From positions 375,001-439,000 of the forward strand of contig NC_007761.1 in the NCBI RefSeq assembly GCF_000092045.1: a stretch of 64,000 nucleotides of DNA. Direction: 5' to 3'. Below the pieces are notes generated by a model. That model searched no databases, was not told where the DNA came from, and worked only from the letters and a program-made list of their open reading frames with translations. A program made the translations under genes and the position numbers. Position 1 is the stretch's first letter. The number at the start of each line of letters is the position of its first letter. The DNA comes from Rhizobium etli CFN 42. GTDB taxonomy: Bacteria; Pseudomonadota; Alphaproteobacteria; Rhizobiales; Rhizobiaceae. This document shows, piece by piece, positions 8,267 to 18,051 of this stretch.

Positions 8267-8295
8267 ACTATGCAATTTTAGGGGTTTTTGGTCAA
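8267..8295 (-). promoter_or_regulatory. candidate promoter of the praR-like gene
   Basis: On the minus strand TTGACC (8295-8290), a 17-bp spacer and CATAGT (8272-8267) form a plausible sigma-70 promoter. It implies a leader of roughly 115 nt before the ATG at 8143, long enough for RNA or protein regulation. Confidence 0.4.
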
Positions 8296-8303
8296 TTCAA
8301 CCC

Positions 8304-9923
8304 TCAAATAAAACCTTTGCGAGAAATTACCGCAATCGACATCAGCAATGCTTCGGTCAACCAGAAGTATGTTTCACGGGGGTATGTGGTGCCGAACCCA
8401 TTGCCGAACCCATCAACAGTTGCATCAATGAAGCCGAGCTCACCAAGATCGAGGCCTGCGATGATTTCCCCGTGCGCGTTCACGAGTGCCGAAATGCCGT
8501 TGTTGGCGTCGCGAATCAGCGGCAGGCCTGTCTCGATTGCTCGAACACGCGCCTGCTGGAAATGCTGGTAGGGCCCGGGCGTGATGCCGAACCAGGCATC
8601 GTTGGTGAGGTTGAGGAGCGCGTTGGCATCCACGATGTCGCCGGTCATTTCGCCCGGAAAGATGATCTCGTAGCAGATCAGCGGGTAGAGATTGAGGCCG
8701 CCGGGCAACGCCAGCAGGTGCCGACTTGCGGCGGCCGAAAAGCCGCCGGGGATCTCGACGACGTTCTGGATGCCGAGTTCGGTGAGGATGTCCTCGAAGG
8801 GCAGATATTCGCCGAAAGGCACGAGATGCACCTTGTCTGAGGCGGCGATGATCTGGCCGCGGCCGTCGATCACATAGATGGAATTATAGTAGCGCACCGG
8901 GGTGCCCGGTCCCATCTCCTCGGCGCGCACCGCCCCGGCGATCAGGATCTGGTCGTCGTCGAGCGTATCGGCGATGCGCGTCAGCGCATCCTGGTTGTCG
9001 GTGAGGATGAAGGGGATCGAGGTTTCCGGCCAGACGATAATGTGGGGTTTGCGGCCGCCATTCCTGGGCGTTTCGGCGGAAAGCTTCAGATGGGTTTCGA
9101 AGATCGCATTGCGGTCGGCGTCGTTGTCCATCTTCGCCGCCTGGTCGATGGCCGGCTGCACCAGCCGCACCACCGGCCGCTTGTATTCGGGCAAGGACTG
9201 CGGCCGCGGCGCCAGATGGAGGGCATAGGCGCCGTAACCGAGATGGGCGGCAAACAGCAGGGCGGCGAGCGCAATTCCAGACTTCGCGCCCTGGCGCGTT
9301 CCGATCAGCGCCGGAGCGGAGAAGACGAAGACGGCAAGCGTCGTCACCCCCATCACGCCAATCACATGCGCCGACTGCATCATCAGCGGAACGGGCATCA
9401 GGCCGTAGCCGATGGCATTCCAGGGAAAGCCGGTAAGAATGATGCTCCGAAGCCATTCCATCAGGCCGAAGCCGGCCGCCAGCGCGGCGATCCGACCCAT
9501 GCCGTCGGACCAGACGATCCGGGCAAGTGCGGTCGCCAGCCCGTAGAAGACCGCAAGGCAGGCCGGCAGTCCCAGGACTGCCAGGGGCAGTGCCCAGGCA
9601 AATTCCTCCGAATCGACCAGCAAGGCATGACCGATCCACCAGAGGCCGGCGACGAAATAGCCGAAGCCGAACAGCCAGCCGACGGCAAAGGCCGGCGATA
9701 GCCTGCCGATCAGGCCGCTTTCAGGAGAGGCCGCCGCCCCGTCGATCAGCCAGACGAGCAGCGTGAAGGAGAGGAACATCGCCGCGAAAAAGCCGAAAGG
9801 CGGCAGCGCCAGTGCGGCGAATCCTCCAGCGGCGACGGCCAGCAACGACCGTTTTAACCCCCAGACGAGGATAACCCTGTCCGCAAGCCGCTCCATGCGC
9901 ACTCCCATCAAACCGCGAATCAA
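8304..9923 (-). CDS. lnt: apolipoprotein N-acyltransferase
   Basis: A 539-residue inner-membrane enzyme that adds the third acyl chain to lipoproteins, the last step after Lgt and LspA. Residues about 25-220 hold several hydrophobic helices (LLAVAAGGFAALALPPFGFF and on). The nitrilase domain (about 230-500) shows the triad: Glu in VWPETSIPF, Lys in DKVHLVPFGEYLPFE and Cys in LICYEIIFPG. The start at 9923 gives MIRGLMGVRM; an ATG at 9896 (MERLAD) is an alternative. It lies downstream of the corC-like gene, the usual phoH-ybeY-corC-lnt order. Confidence 0.96.
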   Translation of the reverse strand: MIRGLMGVRMERLADRVILVWGLKRSLLAVAAGGFAALALPPFGFFAAMFLSFTLLVWLIDGAAASPESGLIGRLSPAFAVGWLFGFGYFVAGLWWIGHALLVDSEEFAWALPLAVLGLPACLAVFYGLATALARIVWSDGMGRIAALAAGFGLMEWLRSIILTGFPWNAIGYGLMPVPLMMQSAHVIGVMGVTTLAVFVFSAPALIGTRQGAKSGIALAALLFAAHLGYGAYALHLAPRPQSLPEYKRPVVRLVQPAIDQAAKMDNDADRNAIFETHLKLSAETPRNGGRKPHIIVWPETSIPFILTDNQDALTRIADTLDDDQILIAGAVRAEEMGPGTPVRYYNSIYVIDGRGQIIAASDKVHLVPFGEYLPFEDILTELGIQNVVEIPGGFSAAASRHLLALPGGLNLYPLICYEIIFPGEMTGDIVDANALLNLTNDAWFGITPGPYQHFQQARVRAIETGLPLIRDANNGISALVNAHGEIIAGLDLGELGFIDATVDGFGNGFGTTYPRETYFWLTEALLMSIAVISRKGFI

Positions 9924-10007
9924 CCCATTCGCAGTCTTTCAAAAAAGCGGCTCTTTGTCCTGTTTCCGCGTCGACCCGAAAGGCGATTCCGATTTTCGTA
10001 CTGATGC

Positions 10008-11153
10008 CTAGTTCGTGGTCGATTCGGCCGGCCGGTCGTCGCCGGTCTCGGGTCCGGGCGCGATGTCGCCAGCCTCCTTGGCGCGGCGCCGGATCGCGTG
10101 GCGCTTGCGGGTGATGCGCAGCCGCTTGATGCGGCGCGGATCGGCGTCGAGGATATGGAATTCGAAGTTCGGCAGGGCCTGGACGACTTCGCCGCGGACG
10201 GGGATGCGGCCGAGCGCGGAGAAGATCAGCCCGCCCAGCGTGTCGACCTCGTCGACCTGTTCGCTGATGTCGAAATCCGGTCCGATCGCTTCGGCGATCT
10301 CTTCCAGTTCGACACGGGCGTCGGCGACGAAGACGTCTTCGGCGACGCGCTTGAACATCACTTCTTCGTCGTCATGTTCGTCGTCGATGTCGCCGACCAC
10401 CATTTCGACGATGTCCTCATGCGAGGCGAGACCATCGGTGCCGCCATATTCGTCGATGACGAGCGCCATCTGCGTACGGTTCACCTGCATCCGGCGCAGC
10501 AGGTCGGAGGCCAGCATCGACGGCGGCACGAACAGGATCTTGCGGATGATGCCGGCCTCGGCCAGCGTCTTCTGCAGGTCGACCCGGGCAAGATCGAAAT
10601 TGGGCTTGGTTGAGCGCGGCGGCTTCTGGATGTTCTCCGGCGCGACTTCGATCGCCGGCGTTGCAGCGGCCGGCTTTGCCGGGCCGCGGCGCTTGTTGCG
10701 CGCCTGCTTGGCGACATAGGAGAGCAGGTCGCGGATATGCACCATGCCGCGCGGGTCGTCGAGCGTATCGGCATAAACAGGCATGCGCGAGCGGCCGGAT
10801 TCCTCGAACAGGATCATCAGCTCGCCGATGGTGATATTTTGGTCCACCGCCTCGATATCGGCGCGCGGCACCATCACGTCGGCGACGCGCACCTCTCGAA
10901 AGCGCAGGATATTGTGCAGCATCGCCCGTTCGTCGGGCGAAAAAGCATCGTCGCCGGCCGCATCGGTCATCAGCGCATCGGCAAGATCCTCGCGCAGTCG
11001 CGAGCCCTGCTGCGGGCGGAGAATGCGAGCGGCGCGCGACCAGAAGGATTGGGATCGGCCGGATGGCCGACTACTACTGCCAACCTCATCCGAAGAAGAG
11101 GATGATTCGGAGTCCTTGGCGTCTGCCGCCGGCTTCGTCGTAAAGTCGCTCAT
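10008..11153 (-). CDS. CorC/TlyC-type CBS-domain protein
   Basis: A 381-residue cytoplasmic protein with a low-complexity Ser/acidic N-terminus, then [19 protein letters not shown] (about 90-108) opening a pair of CBS domains, an inserted basic linker ([19 protein letters not shown], about 152-170), and a C-terminal CorC_HlyC domain ([19 protein letters not shown], about 302-320). E. coli CorC (YbeX) is linked to Mg/Co efflux and ribosome assembly; the old haemolysin label is unsupported. The ATG overlaps the ybeY stop (ATGA), and lnt follows. No transmembrane DUF21 region is present. Confidence 0.9.
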   Translation of the reverse strand: MSDFTTKPAADAKDSESSSSSDEVGSSSRPSGRSQSFWSRAARILRPQQGSRLREDLADALMTDAAGDDAFSPDERAMLHNILRFREVRVADVMVPRADIEAVDQNITIGELMILFEESGRSRMPVYADTLDDPRGMVHIRDLLSYVAKQARNKRRGPAKPAAATPAIEVAPENIQKPPRSTKPNFDLARVDLQKTLAEAGIIRKILFVPPSMLASDLLRRMQVNRTQMALVIDEYGGTDGLASHEDIVEMVVGDIDDEHDDEEVMFKRVAEDVFVADARVELEEIAEAIGPDFDISEQVDEVDTLGGLIFSALGRIPVRGEVVQALPNFEFHILDADPRRIKRLRITRKRHAIRRRAKEAGDIAPGPETGDDRPAESTTN

Positions 11154-11665
11154 GGTTCCATTTTAAGGTCTTGACCCTCGTAGGGATCAGATAGGCCGAG
11201 CTGCGCCAAAATGCGAGTCTCCAGCCCCTCCATAGTTTCGGCTTCGGCATTATTCATATGGTCGTAGCCGAGAAGATGCAAGAAACCGTGCACCAGAAGA
11301 TGGGTCAGGTGGTCGTCGAAGCTCTTTTCGAGTTCCTGGGCTTCCCGCTCCACCGTCTCCCGGGCGATGATGATGTCGCCGAGCATCGGCCCGGGCACCT
11401 TTCCGCGCTGAACCGGAAAGGCCGGGAAGGAGAGGACATTGGTCGGCTTGTCCTTGCCGCGCCATTCGGCATTGATGTCCTGGATCGAGGCATCGTCGGT
11501 AAAGACCAGCGAAACCTCCGGCGGCATCTTCGGGAAGGGCTGCTTCTCATTGTCGCGAAGATAGATCGCGGCCGCCCCGAGCACGCGCTCGCAAAAAACC
11601 AGCAGCGTTTCCTCGCCGGGCCAGCCGATGTCCTCGATGCTGATCTGGATATCGAGCTCGGCCAT
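11150..11665 (-). CDS. ybeY: endoribonuclease/rRNA maturation factor YbeY
   Basis: A 171-residue protein with the zinc-binding signature [11 protein letters not shown] (about 127-137), matching HGxLHLxGYDH. YbeY is needed for 16S rRNA 3'-end maturation and ribosome quality control; its Sinorhizobium homologue also affects small-RNA regulation. It is tightly coupled to its neighbours: the start overlaps the phoH stop (TGATG) and its stop overlaps the corC-like start (ATGA). Confidence 0.96.
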   Translation of the reverse strand: MAELDIQISIEDIGWPGEETLLVFCERVLGAAAIYLRDNEKQPFPKMPPEVSLVFTDDASIQDINAEWRGKDKPTNVLSFPAFPVQRGKVPGPMLGDIIIARETVEREAQELEKSFDDHLTHLLVHGFLHLLGYDHMNNAEAETMEGLETRILAQLGLSDPYEGQDLKMEP

Positions 11666-12717
11666 CAGTCCTGCCGGCCGACGTCTTCGGCTTCGACATG
11701 ATAGGTGGCGTCATAGGCTCTGACGATGCGGCCGACCAGCGGATGGCGCACGACGTCGGTGTCCTTGAAGCGCACGATCGAGATGCCCTCGACGCCGTTC
11801 AGCAGCTCCAGGGCCTCGACGAGGCCGGATTTGACGCCCCGCGGCAGGTCGATCTGGCTCGGGTCGCCGGTGACGATCATGCGGGCATTTTCGCCGAGAC
11901 GCGTCAGGAACATCTTCATCTGCATCGACGTCGTATTCTGCGCTTCGTCGAGGATGATGGCGGCGTTCGCGAGCGTGCGGCCGCGCATGAAGGCGAGTGG
12001 GGCAATTTCGATGACGCCGGCGGCGATCGCCCGATCGACCTTGTCGGCTGGGATCATGTCGTAGAGCGCGTCATAGAGCGGCCGAAGATAGGGGTCGACC
12101 TTTTCCTTCATGTCGCCGGGCAGGAAGCCGAGGCGTTCGCCGGCCTCGACGGCTGGGCGCGACAGGATGATCTTTTCGACCGCGCCGCGCTCCAGCATCT
12201 GGGCGGCATGGGCGACGGCGAGATAAGTCTTGCCGGTGCCGGCCGGGCCGACGCCGAAGACGAGCTCGGCGCGCTCCAGCGCGCGGATATAGGCGTCCTG
12301 AGTCGGCGTGCGGGCGATGATCGTCTTCTTGCGCGTCGAAATCTGCGCCATCGTCAGCTTGGCCTTGCGCTCCATGGTGGGAAGACTGAGCTGATCGTCG
12401 GCGGCGACCGCCATGCGGATTGCGCCCTCGACGTCGGATCGTTCCACGCTGCCACCTTTCTGGAGCTTTTCATAGAGATAATCGAGCGTGCGCCGCGCCT
12501 GATTGGTGGTCACGACATCGCCCGAAATGACGACGGAATTGCCGCGCGCCCGCGCATCGATGTTCAGCCGCTCCTCGAGCAGCTTGAGGTTCTGGTCGAA
12601 CTGGCCGAAGAGTTCGCTGGCGAACCGATTGTTCTCGAACGTCAGGACGAAGTGATTGGTGTCGCTCGGCGTGCGGGGGTGGCGCGGTGAAGAAGAAACC
12701 AATTCTTGTCCGTTCAA
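11665..12717 (-). CDS. phoH: PhoH-like ATPase (YbeZ type)
   Basis: A 350-residue protein with an N-terminal KH-like nucleic-acid-binding region (about 35-105) and a PhoH ATPase domain. Walker A is GPAGTGKT (about 157-164) and Walker B is [11 protein letters not shown] (about 252-262), followed by GDPSQIDLP. YbeZ partners YbeY in ribosome maturation, which agrees with the one-base overlap of stop and start codons. Enzymatically it is a predicted RNA-linked ATPase; the PhoH name alone does not show phosphate control, and no Pho box is evident before it. Confidence 0.94.
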   Translation of the reverse strand: MNGQELVSSSPRHPRTPSDTNHFVLTFENNRFASELFGQFDQNLKLLEERLNIDARARGNSVVISGDVVTTNQARRTLDYLYEKLQKGGSVERSDVEGAIRMAVAADDQLSLPTMERKAKLTMAQISTRKKTIIARTPTQDAYIRALERAELVFGVGPAGTGKTYLAVAHAAQMLERGAVEKIILSRPAVEAGERLGFLPGDMKEKVDPYLRPLYDALYDMIPADKVDRAIAAGVIEIAPLAFMRGRTLANAAIILDEAQNTTSMQMKMFLTRLGENARMIVTGDPSQIDLPRGVKSGLVEALELLNGVEGISIVRFKDTDVVRHPLVGRIVRAYDATYHVEAEDVGRQD

Positions 12718-12735
12718 GCGGTCGGGCTCCTTGGG

Positions 12736-14145
12736 TTAGACCGCAGCCTCTGCGCGTTCGGCAAACAGGCTGTTCGTTCCGGTTCCGGTGATTCGCACTT
12801 TGATAATGTCACCGATTTGCGATGCTTTTGCATCAACATTCACGGATTGAAGCCAGGGAGAACGTCCGATCAGCTGGCCCGGCATGCGGCCGGGCTTTTC
12901 GAGCAGCAGATCAATCTCCTTGCCGATGCAGGACTCGGCAAATTCCTGCTGCTGCTTCAAAAGAAGCGCTTGCAGGCGTTCCAGCCGTTCTGCCTTGATC
13001 TCTTCCGGCACCTGGTCCTTCAGTTCCGCGCCGGGTGTGCCCGGCCGAGTCGAGTATTTGAACGAGAAGGCCTGCGCATAGCGCACCTCCTCCACAAGTC
13101 TGAGTGTATCCTCAAAATCCTTGTCTGTCTCCCCCGGAAAACCGGTGATGAAATCGCCCGATAGCGCGATGTCCGGGCGCACGGCGCGGATGCGCTCGAT
13201 CAGACTGAGATATTCGGCCGCCGTATGACGCCGGTTCATCGCCTTCAGGATCCGGTCGGAGCCCGATTGCACCGGCAGGTGCAGATAGGGCATCAGCGCC
13301 CGGAGGTCGCGATGCGCCGCGATCAGCCGGTCGTCCATGTCGCGCGGATGGCTTGTGGTATAACGCAGCCGCGCCAGGCCGGGGATCTCGGCAAGCCGGT
13401 AGAGCAGGTCGCCGAGGCTCCATGCCTCGCCACGCGGGCCGGCGCCGTGCCAGGCGTTGACGTTCTGGCCGAGCAGCGTGATTTCGCGCACGCCGCCCTC
13501 GACGAGCTTTTCGGCCTCCTCGACGATCTGCGAGACTGGTCGCGATACTTCCGAGCCGCGCGTATAGGGCACGACACAGAAGGTGCAGAACTTGTCGCAG
13601 CCCTCCTGCACCGTCAGGAAGGCAGTGACGCCGCGGGCACGGATCTTCCGGCTCTCGGCGACCGGCAGATGCTCGAACTTGTCCTCGATCGCATATTCCG
13701 TATCGACGACCCGCTGGCCTTCCTTGGCCCGCCGCAGCGCCTCGGGCAGGCGATGATAGGTCTGCGGCCCGATGACGACGTCGACGGCCGGCGCCCGGCG
13801 CAGGATCTCTTCGCCTTCGGCCTGGGCGACGCAGCCGGCAACGCCGATCATCATCTCCCGGCCGTCCGCGGCCTTTTTCTTCTTCATCTCGCGCAGCCGC
13901 CCGAGCGCCGAATAGACCTTCTCGGCCGCCTTCTCTCTGATATGGCAGGTGTTGAGGAGGACGAGATCCGCCTCTTCCATATCTTCCGTCGGCTCATAGC
14001 CGTCGCGGGCAAGCGCATCGCTCATGCGTGTGGAATCATAGACGTTCATCTGGCAGCCATAGGTCTTGATGAAGACCTTGCGGCTGTTGGAGCCATCGCG
14101 GAGTGTCTGCTCCGGGGCCTTAAGGAGGGCGCTGTCCTGTGTCAT
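12736..14145 (-). CDS. miaB: tRNA-2-methylthio-N6-dimethylallyladenosine synthase
   Basis: A 469-residue radical-SAM methylthiotransferase that converts i6A37 to ms2i6A37 in tRNA. The N-terminal UPF0004 domain carries Cys in KTYGCQMN (C31), LNTCHIRE and GVAGCVAQ for the auxiliary cluster. The radical-SAM motif is CDKFCTFC (about 180-187), and a TRAM domain ends the protein ([20 protein letters not shown] onward). It is separated by 18 bp from phoH, the usual miaB-phoH-ybeY order. Confidence 0.97.
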   Translation of the reverse strand: MTQDSALLKAPEQTLRDGSNSRKVFIKTYGCQMNVYDSTRMSDALARDGYEPTEDMEEADLVLLNTCHIREKAAEKVYSALGRLREMKKKKAADGREMMIGVAGCVAQAEGEEILRRAPAVDVVIGPQTYHRLPEALRRAKEGQRVVDTEYAIEDKFEHLPVAESRKIRARGVTAFLTVQEGCDKFCTFCVVPYTRGSEVSRPVSQIVEEAEKLVEGGVREITLLGQNVNAWHGAGPRGEAWSLGDLLYRLAEIPGLARLRYTTSHPRDMDDRLIAAHRDLRALMPYLHLPVQSGSDRILKAMNRRHTAAEYLSLIERIRAVRPDIALSGDFITGFPGETDKDFEDTLRLVEEVRYAQAFSFKYSTRPGTPGAELKDQVPEEIKAERLERLQALLLKQQQEFAESCIGKEIDLLLEKPGRMPGQLIGRSPWLQSVNVDAKASQIGDIIKVRITGTGTNSLFAERAEAAV

Positions 14146-14194
14146 GGCGCGCTATTTAGTGGTTTTTGCCGCCCGAGAAAATCGAAATCTTGTT

Positions 14195-14992
14195 TCAGCC
14201 GATGTCTCGCCCGCGCAGGCGGCTGTTCAGGAGGTTGCGGATGCGCGAGGCGATGGTCGCGCTGACCTCCTTGCGGTTGGTGTCGGCGCGGTATTCCACC
14301 GCTTCGCCGAAGGAAACCTCCGCGTCGATCGCGCCGCATCGCACGATGTCGATCAGGTGCGGCAGCAGTTCGATATCACCCGGCCAGGCGGCGAGCGGCC
14401 GATGATAGCGTCCCATGGCAATGCCGTGCACCCTTGTATAGGCGATAGCCACGGGCTGCACCACGACGGTTCCCGTCGGCGAAGCGGGCACGGCCATCGC
14501 CGCGGCGCCGAACAGCGAGGATTTCACCTCCAGCAGCCGGTTGCCGTCCGAGGTCGTGCCCTCGGGGAAGAGCACGACGATCTCGCCGTCGGCCATGCGC
14601 CCGGCGATCTCGTTGGCCTGATGACCGGTTTTGCGCCTTTCCTCGCGCACGACGAAGACGCTTTTCTGCAGCTTGGCGAGCGTGCCGAAGATCGGCCAGT
14701 CGGCCACCTCGATCTTGGCGATGAAGGCGACGTCGGCGACCGCCGACATCACCATGATATCCATCCAGGACGAATGGTTGGAACAGAGCATCAGCGGCCG
14801 GCGGCCTTCCAGCCTGCCGGTCACGCGCACGCGGATGCCGAGGCAATAGCACACGATCCCGTGCCAGACACGTGGCAGCCGGCGGCGCAGCCGCCAGTCG
14901 AAACGCAGCGCCAGCACCTGCAGCGGCATGAGCACGATGCTGACGGACAGAATGACGATCGCAGCCAACGCGATGCGCAGCCAGGCGATCAA
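14195..14992 (-). CDS. olsA: PlsC-family acyltransferase, probable lyso-ornithine lipid O-acyltransferase OlsA
   Basis: A 265-residue membrane-associated acyltransferase. One N-terminal membrane helix (about 7-28) precedes the HX4D box NHSSWMD (H73, D78) and the acceptor motif FPEGTTSDGNR (about 146-156). The family acylates lysophosphatidate or related lipids. In Sinorhizobium the homologue in this neighbourhood (between miaB and the fur/mur gene) is OlsA, which acylates lyso-ornithine lipid made by OlsB; olsB is also in this window. Assignment to OlsA rather than a general PlsC is by context and recall. Confidence 0.75.
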   Translation of the reverse strand: MIAWLRIALAAIVILSVSIVLMPLQVLALRFDWRLRRRLPRVWHGIVCYCLGIRVRVTGRLEGRRPLMLCSNHSSWMDIMVMSAVADVAFIAKIEVADWPIFGTLAKLQKSVFVVREERRKTGHQANEIAGRMADGEIVVLFPEGTTSDGNRLLEVKSSLFGAAAMAVPASPTGTVVVQPVAIAYTRVHGIAMGRYHRPLAAWPGDIELLPHLIDIVRCGAIDAEVSFGEAVEYRADTNRKEVSATIASRIRNLLNSRLRGRDIG

Positions 14993-15019
14993 ATGTGATG
15001 CTCCCGGGCCGTCATTGCT

Positions 15020-15448
15020 TCAGTGATCGTCCTTCTTCAGCGGAATGCCGTAGAGCTCGAGGCGGTGGTCGACCAGCTGGAAGCCGTGCTCGCGGGCGAT
15101 GCGCTCCTGCAGCGCCTCGATCTCCGGCGAACGGAATTCGATGACCGTGCCGGTCTTCAGGTCGATCAGATGGTCGTGATGCTCTTCCGGGACAGTTTCG
15201 TAGCGCGAACGCCCATCGCGGAAATCGTGGCGGGCAATGATGCCGGCATCCTCAAACAGTTTGACGGTGCGATAGACGGTCGAGATCGAGATTTTCGCAT
15301 CGACCTTCACCGAGCGGCGGTAGAGCTCCTCGACGTCGGGATGATCCGCCGAATCTTCCAGGATACGCGCGATCACACGGCGCTGCTCGGTCATACGCAT
15401 GCCGCGTTCGACGCAAAGCTCCTCAAGGGTCTTGGCTACATCAGGCAT
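15020..15448 (-). CDS. mur: Fur-family regulator, Mur (manganese) type
   Basis: A 142-residue Fur-fold repressor. Residues 1-85 form the winged helix (RGMRMTEQRRVIARILEDS, then STVYRTVKLFEDAGII). The metal site EEHHDHLID lies at about 89-97. The only cysteine is C12, so the CXXC structural zinc pairs of classical Fur are missing. In rhizobia this group is Mur, which represses Mn2+ uptake (sitABCD, mntH) with Mn2+ rather than acting as global iron control. It lies between rimI and olsA, its usual place in the R. leguminosarum chromosome. Confidence 0.85.
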   Translation of the reverse strand: MPDVAKTLEELCVERGMRMTEQRRVIARILEDSADHPDVEELYRRSVKVDAKISISTVYRTVKLFEDAGIIARHDFRDGRSRYETVPEEHHDHLIDLKTGTVIEFRSPEIEALQERIAREHGFQLVDHRLELYGIPLKKDDH

Positions 15449-15482
15449 GGCCCGCCTTCAATATTCTTTTGGCGACAGGGCT

Positions 15483-15500
15483 CCGGCGCGTCTGCGCCGG
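15483..15500 (-). other. GC-rich hairpin between rimI and mur
   Basis: CCGGCGC (15483-15489), loop GTCT and GCGCCGG (15494-15500) form a perfect 7-bp stem in the 79-bp rimI-mur gap. It could slow or stop read-through from rimI into mur. No T-tract follows on the minus strand. Confidence 0.45.
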
Positions 15501-15527
15501 CCATCCTGTCGTCTCTCTGTCAGGGAA

Positions 15528-16028
15528 CTAGCGAAGAACGCGCTTCATGACAAGCGCGGTGGAGACGGCGCCGTTTTCCTGTCTGTAGTAACCCTTACGT
15601 TCTCCGACCTTTTCGAAGCCGAGCTTGTGGTAGAGGCCGAGCGCTGCCGTGTTGCCGTCATCGACCTCGAGAAACATGCTCTCGCCGCCGCGTGCCCGCG
15701 CTTCCCGCATCGCCGCCTGCATCAGCCGCCAGCCGAGTCCGGCGCGGGCGACCTTCGCCTGCACGGCGATTGTCAGGATCTCGGCCTCGCCGGCGACCTG
15801 GCGGGCAAGGATGAAGCCGGGAAGCGGCTTTTTCAGGATCGCATTGGTCTGGCGCGCGACGAAGCCGAAGACAGTCTCCTGCGACAGCAGGCTGTGGAAT
15901 TCGCCATCGCCCCAGGGCCGGGCGAAACGCTCGCCATGCAGGACGGCGACGTCGCGGCAATCCTCGCGCTCCATGGCGATGATCTCGAATTCCGGCTTCA
16001 GCGTCAGGTAGGCTTCCAGCATGGTCAC
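15528..16028 (-). CDS. rimI: ribosomal protein S18-alanine N-acetyltransferase
   Basis: A 166-residue GNAT acetyltransferase. The acetyl-CoA site is AVQAKVARAGLGWRLM (about 88-103), and MFLEVDDGNTAALGLYHKLGF (about 116-136) is the RimI-type C-terminal half. RimI acetylates the N-terminus of S18. The start drawn is a GTG overlapping the tsaB stop; the ATG two codons inside (16022) is equally possible. The tsaB-rimI pairing is widespread and supports this over a generic GNAT label. Confidence 0.88.
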   Translation of the reverse strand: MTMLEAYLTLKPEFEIIAMEREDCRDVAVLHGERFARPWGDGEFHSLLSQETVFGFVARQTNAILKKPLPGFILARQVAGEAEILTIAVQAKVARAGLGWRLMQAAMREARARGGESMFLEVDDGNTAALGLYHKLGFEKVGERKGYYRQENGAVSTALVMKRVLR

Positions 16029-16687
16029 ACTCGTCGCGCAATCGCATATCCGGCCTGCGGCTTTGCATCCGGTCCGCGCAGATAAAGGGGCTTTGGCTTT
16101 CCGGCATCGGCGGGGGCGGCAGCCGCTAGACGCGCGACAATCGAAATCGGAAAGACATTGGTGTGATCGCCACCGGCGCCGGCCTTCAGGAGCGGCGTTG
16201 CCGAACCGGTGATTTCACCATCGAACCCGGCGGCGAAAGCCTGGGCCTCAGCGACGCTTGCCGCCCGCGGCGCATCGAGCGGGGAACCATCGGCTGCGAA
16301 GGACTGGAGATAGATTTCGTCCCGCTTGGCGTCCATCGCCGCCAGCACGGCGCGGCCGGGCGTCTTCTCACGCTGGGCGGCGGCCATCACCTCCAGCGTG
16401 GTGACGCCGACGACGGGCACGTTGAGGGAAAGCGCAAAACCGCGGGCTGCGGCAACGCCGACGCGGATACCGGTAAAGGAGCCTGGACCGATGGTGACGG
16501 CGAGGCGTTCGATCTGAGAAAGTGTCACTCCCGCCTGATCCACCGCGTGATCGACGATACCGATCAGATGTTCAGCGTGCCCCTTGCCGATCATGTCCGA
16601 TGCCTCCCCCAGCATCGTATTCCTGCCGCTGTCATAAACGGCGGCAGCGCAATCCACACCTGCCGTGTCGAGCGCCAGAACGATCAT
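16025..16687 (-). CDS. tsaB: tRNA t6A biosynthesis protein TsaB
   Basis: A 220-residue protein of the ASKHA fold. It opens with VLALDTAGVDCAAAVYD (3-19) and carries AVTIGPGSFTGIRVGVA (about 63-79), the TsaB hallmark. TsaB is the scaffold of the TsaB-TsaD-TsaE complex that makes N6-threonylcarbamoyladenosine at position 37 of ANN-decoding tRNAs. It overlaps rimI, as in many bacteria. tsaD and tsaE are not in this window. Confidence 0.94.
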   Translation of the reverse strand: MIVLALDTAGVDCAAAVYDSGRNTMLGEASDMIGKGHAEHLIGIVDHAVDQAGVTLSQIERLAVTIGPGSFTGIRVGVAAARGFALSLNVPVVGVTTLEVMAAAQREKTPGRAVLAAMDAKRDEIYLQSFAADGSPLDAPRAASVAEAQAFAAGFDGEITGSATPLLKAGAGGDHTNVFPISIVARLAAAAPADAGKPKPLYLRGPDAKPQAGYAIARRV

Positions 16688-16774
16688 GCCATCAATTTCC
16701 GAATAAACCGTTGTTGCCTAATCATAAACCCGTCCGGCCGAACCTGACATGAACGACCGGGCGAATTCCAGCTT

Positions 16775-17341
16775 TCAAGCGGCAATGACTTCCTGCACTT
16801 CGGGAACGAAATGGCGCAGCAGGTTCTGAACGCCGTGCTTCAGCGTCGCCGTCGAAGAGGGGCAGCCGGAGCAGGAGCCTTTCATGTTCAGATAGACCTT
16901 TCCGTCCTTGAAGCCGCGGAAGGTGATGTCACCGCCGTCCTGGGCGACGGCCGGGCGCACGCGAGTCTCCAGAAGCTCCTTGATGGTCAGCACGATCGAT
17001 TCGTCGCCTTCATCAAAGAACTCGTCGCCGGCATCGACGTCCTCGGAAAGGATGGAGGCATCCCCCATGACCGGCTTGCCGGACATGAAATGCTCCATGA
17101 TCGAGCCGAGGATAGCCGGCTTAAGATGCTGCCATTCGGCGTTGTCCTTGGAAACGGAAATGAAATCATAGCCGAAATAGACGCCGGTCACACCAGGAAT
17201 ATCGAACAGCCGAGCGGCGAGCGGCGAGGCTTCAGCCTCTTCGGCGCTGCGGAATTCGGCGGTGCCATTTTCCATGACGACCTTGCCCGGCAGGAACTTC
17301 TGTGTGGCGGGGTTCGGCGTGGCTTCGGTCTGAATGAACAT
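16775..17341 (-). CDS. NifU-like/NfuA-type Fe-S cluster protein
   Basis: A protein of 188 residues from the ATG at 17341 (MFIQTEATPNP, the usual N-terminus; an in-frame ATG four codons upstream is less likely). The N-terminal Nfu_N domain (1-90) is followed by a NifU C-terminal domain with VRPAVAQDGGDI (about 128-139) and the cluster-binding CSGC (about 156-159). It carries or delivers 4Fe-4S clusters to apoproteins in the cytoplasm; MiaB and the radical-SAM protein in this window need such clusters. It is not itself evidence of nitrogen fixation. Confidence 0.92.
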   Translation of the reverse strand: MFIQTEATPNPATQKFLPGKVVMENGTAEFRSAEEAEASPLAARLFDIPGVTGVYFGYDFISVSKDNAEWQHLKPAILGSIMEHFMSGKPVMGDASILSEDVDAGDEFFDEGDESIVLTIKELLETRVRPAVAQDGGDITFRGFKDGKVYLNMKGSCSGCPSSTATLKHGVQNLLRHFVPEVQEVIAA

Positions 17342-17450
17342 CTGGCTCTCCATGTGACAGGCTCGAGACCTCGGCCGTCTTTAGAATTCTTCAAAAGAAG
17401 ATAAGCCCATTGCCTGGCCTAATCAAGAGACTTGTACTCAAGAAATAGGT

Positions 17451-17942
17451 TCAGCAGAGGGCGTCGATTTCCTCATTGGTCAGCGTGTCCGGCAGTACGG
17501 TGACGGGAATTGGAAACGCCGCCGCGCGTCCGGCGACCGACGAAACCAGCGGTCCCGGGCCTTCCTTTGCCGAGCCGGCGGCGAGAACGAGGATAGCCAC
17601 GTCGCGGTCTTCCTCGATCACGGCGTTGATCTGCTCGGCCGCACTGCCTTCGCGGATGACGACCTCAGGCTCGATGCCGATCGTCTCGCGCACGATCTGG
17701 GCGATCTTGGCAACCGTTGCCTCGGCCTCCTCGCGCGCCTCGGCCCGCATGATCTCCTCGACGCCGAGCCACTGCTGGAAATCGCCGTTGGGAATCACAT
17801 AGAGCAGCACCAGGCCGCCATTGGAGTTCTTCGCGCGCCGGCCGGCGTAATGAACGGCGCGCTGGCATTCGGGTGTCCCGTCGATCACCGCCATGAATTT
17901 GCGGCGGTGACCTTCGAGCCGTGAGAGTCGCTTCGATACCAT
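17451..17942 (-). CDS. universal stress protein (UspA family)
   Basis: A 163-residue protein with one Usp domain: KFMAVIDGTPECQRAVHYA (about 15-33), then the helical middle with LLYVIPNGDF, and the C-terminal VLAAGSAKEGPGPLVSSVAG (about 119-138). That last stretch resembles the ATP-binding G-x2-G-x9-G(S/T) loop but is degenerate. Its precise role is unknown; related proteins respond to starvation and oxidative stress. It lies downstream of trpS on the same strand after about 110 bp. Confidence 0.9.
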   Translation of the reverse strand: MVSKRLSRLEGHRRKFMAVIDGTPECQRAVHYAGRRAKNSNGGLVLLYVIPNGDFQQWLGVEEIMRAEAREEAEATVAKIAQIVRETIGIEPEVVIREGSAAEQINAVIEEDRDVAILVLAAGSAKEGPGPLVSSVAGRAAAFPIPVTVLPDTLTNEEIDALC

Positions 17943-18051
17943 GGGGCGGACTCTGACACCCGAAGCGGAAAAATTGCAAGCGCAGTTTTTGGCGCCTCTC
18001 GCTCTGAAGGAGCCCCCGTTCTTCCCCAGAAGGCAGAAGAGGAGATCTGCC

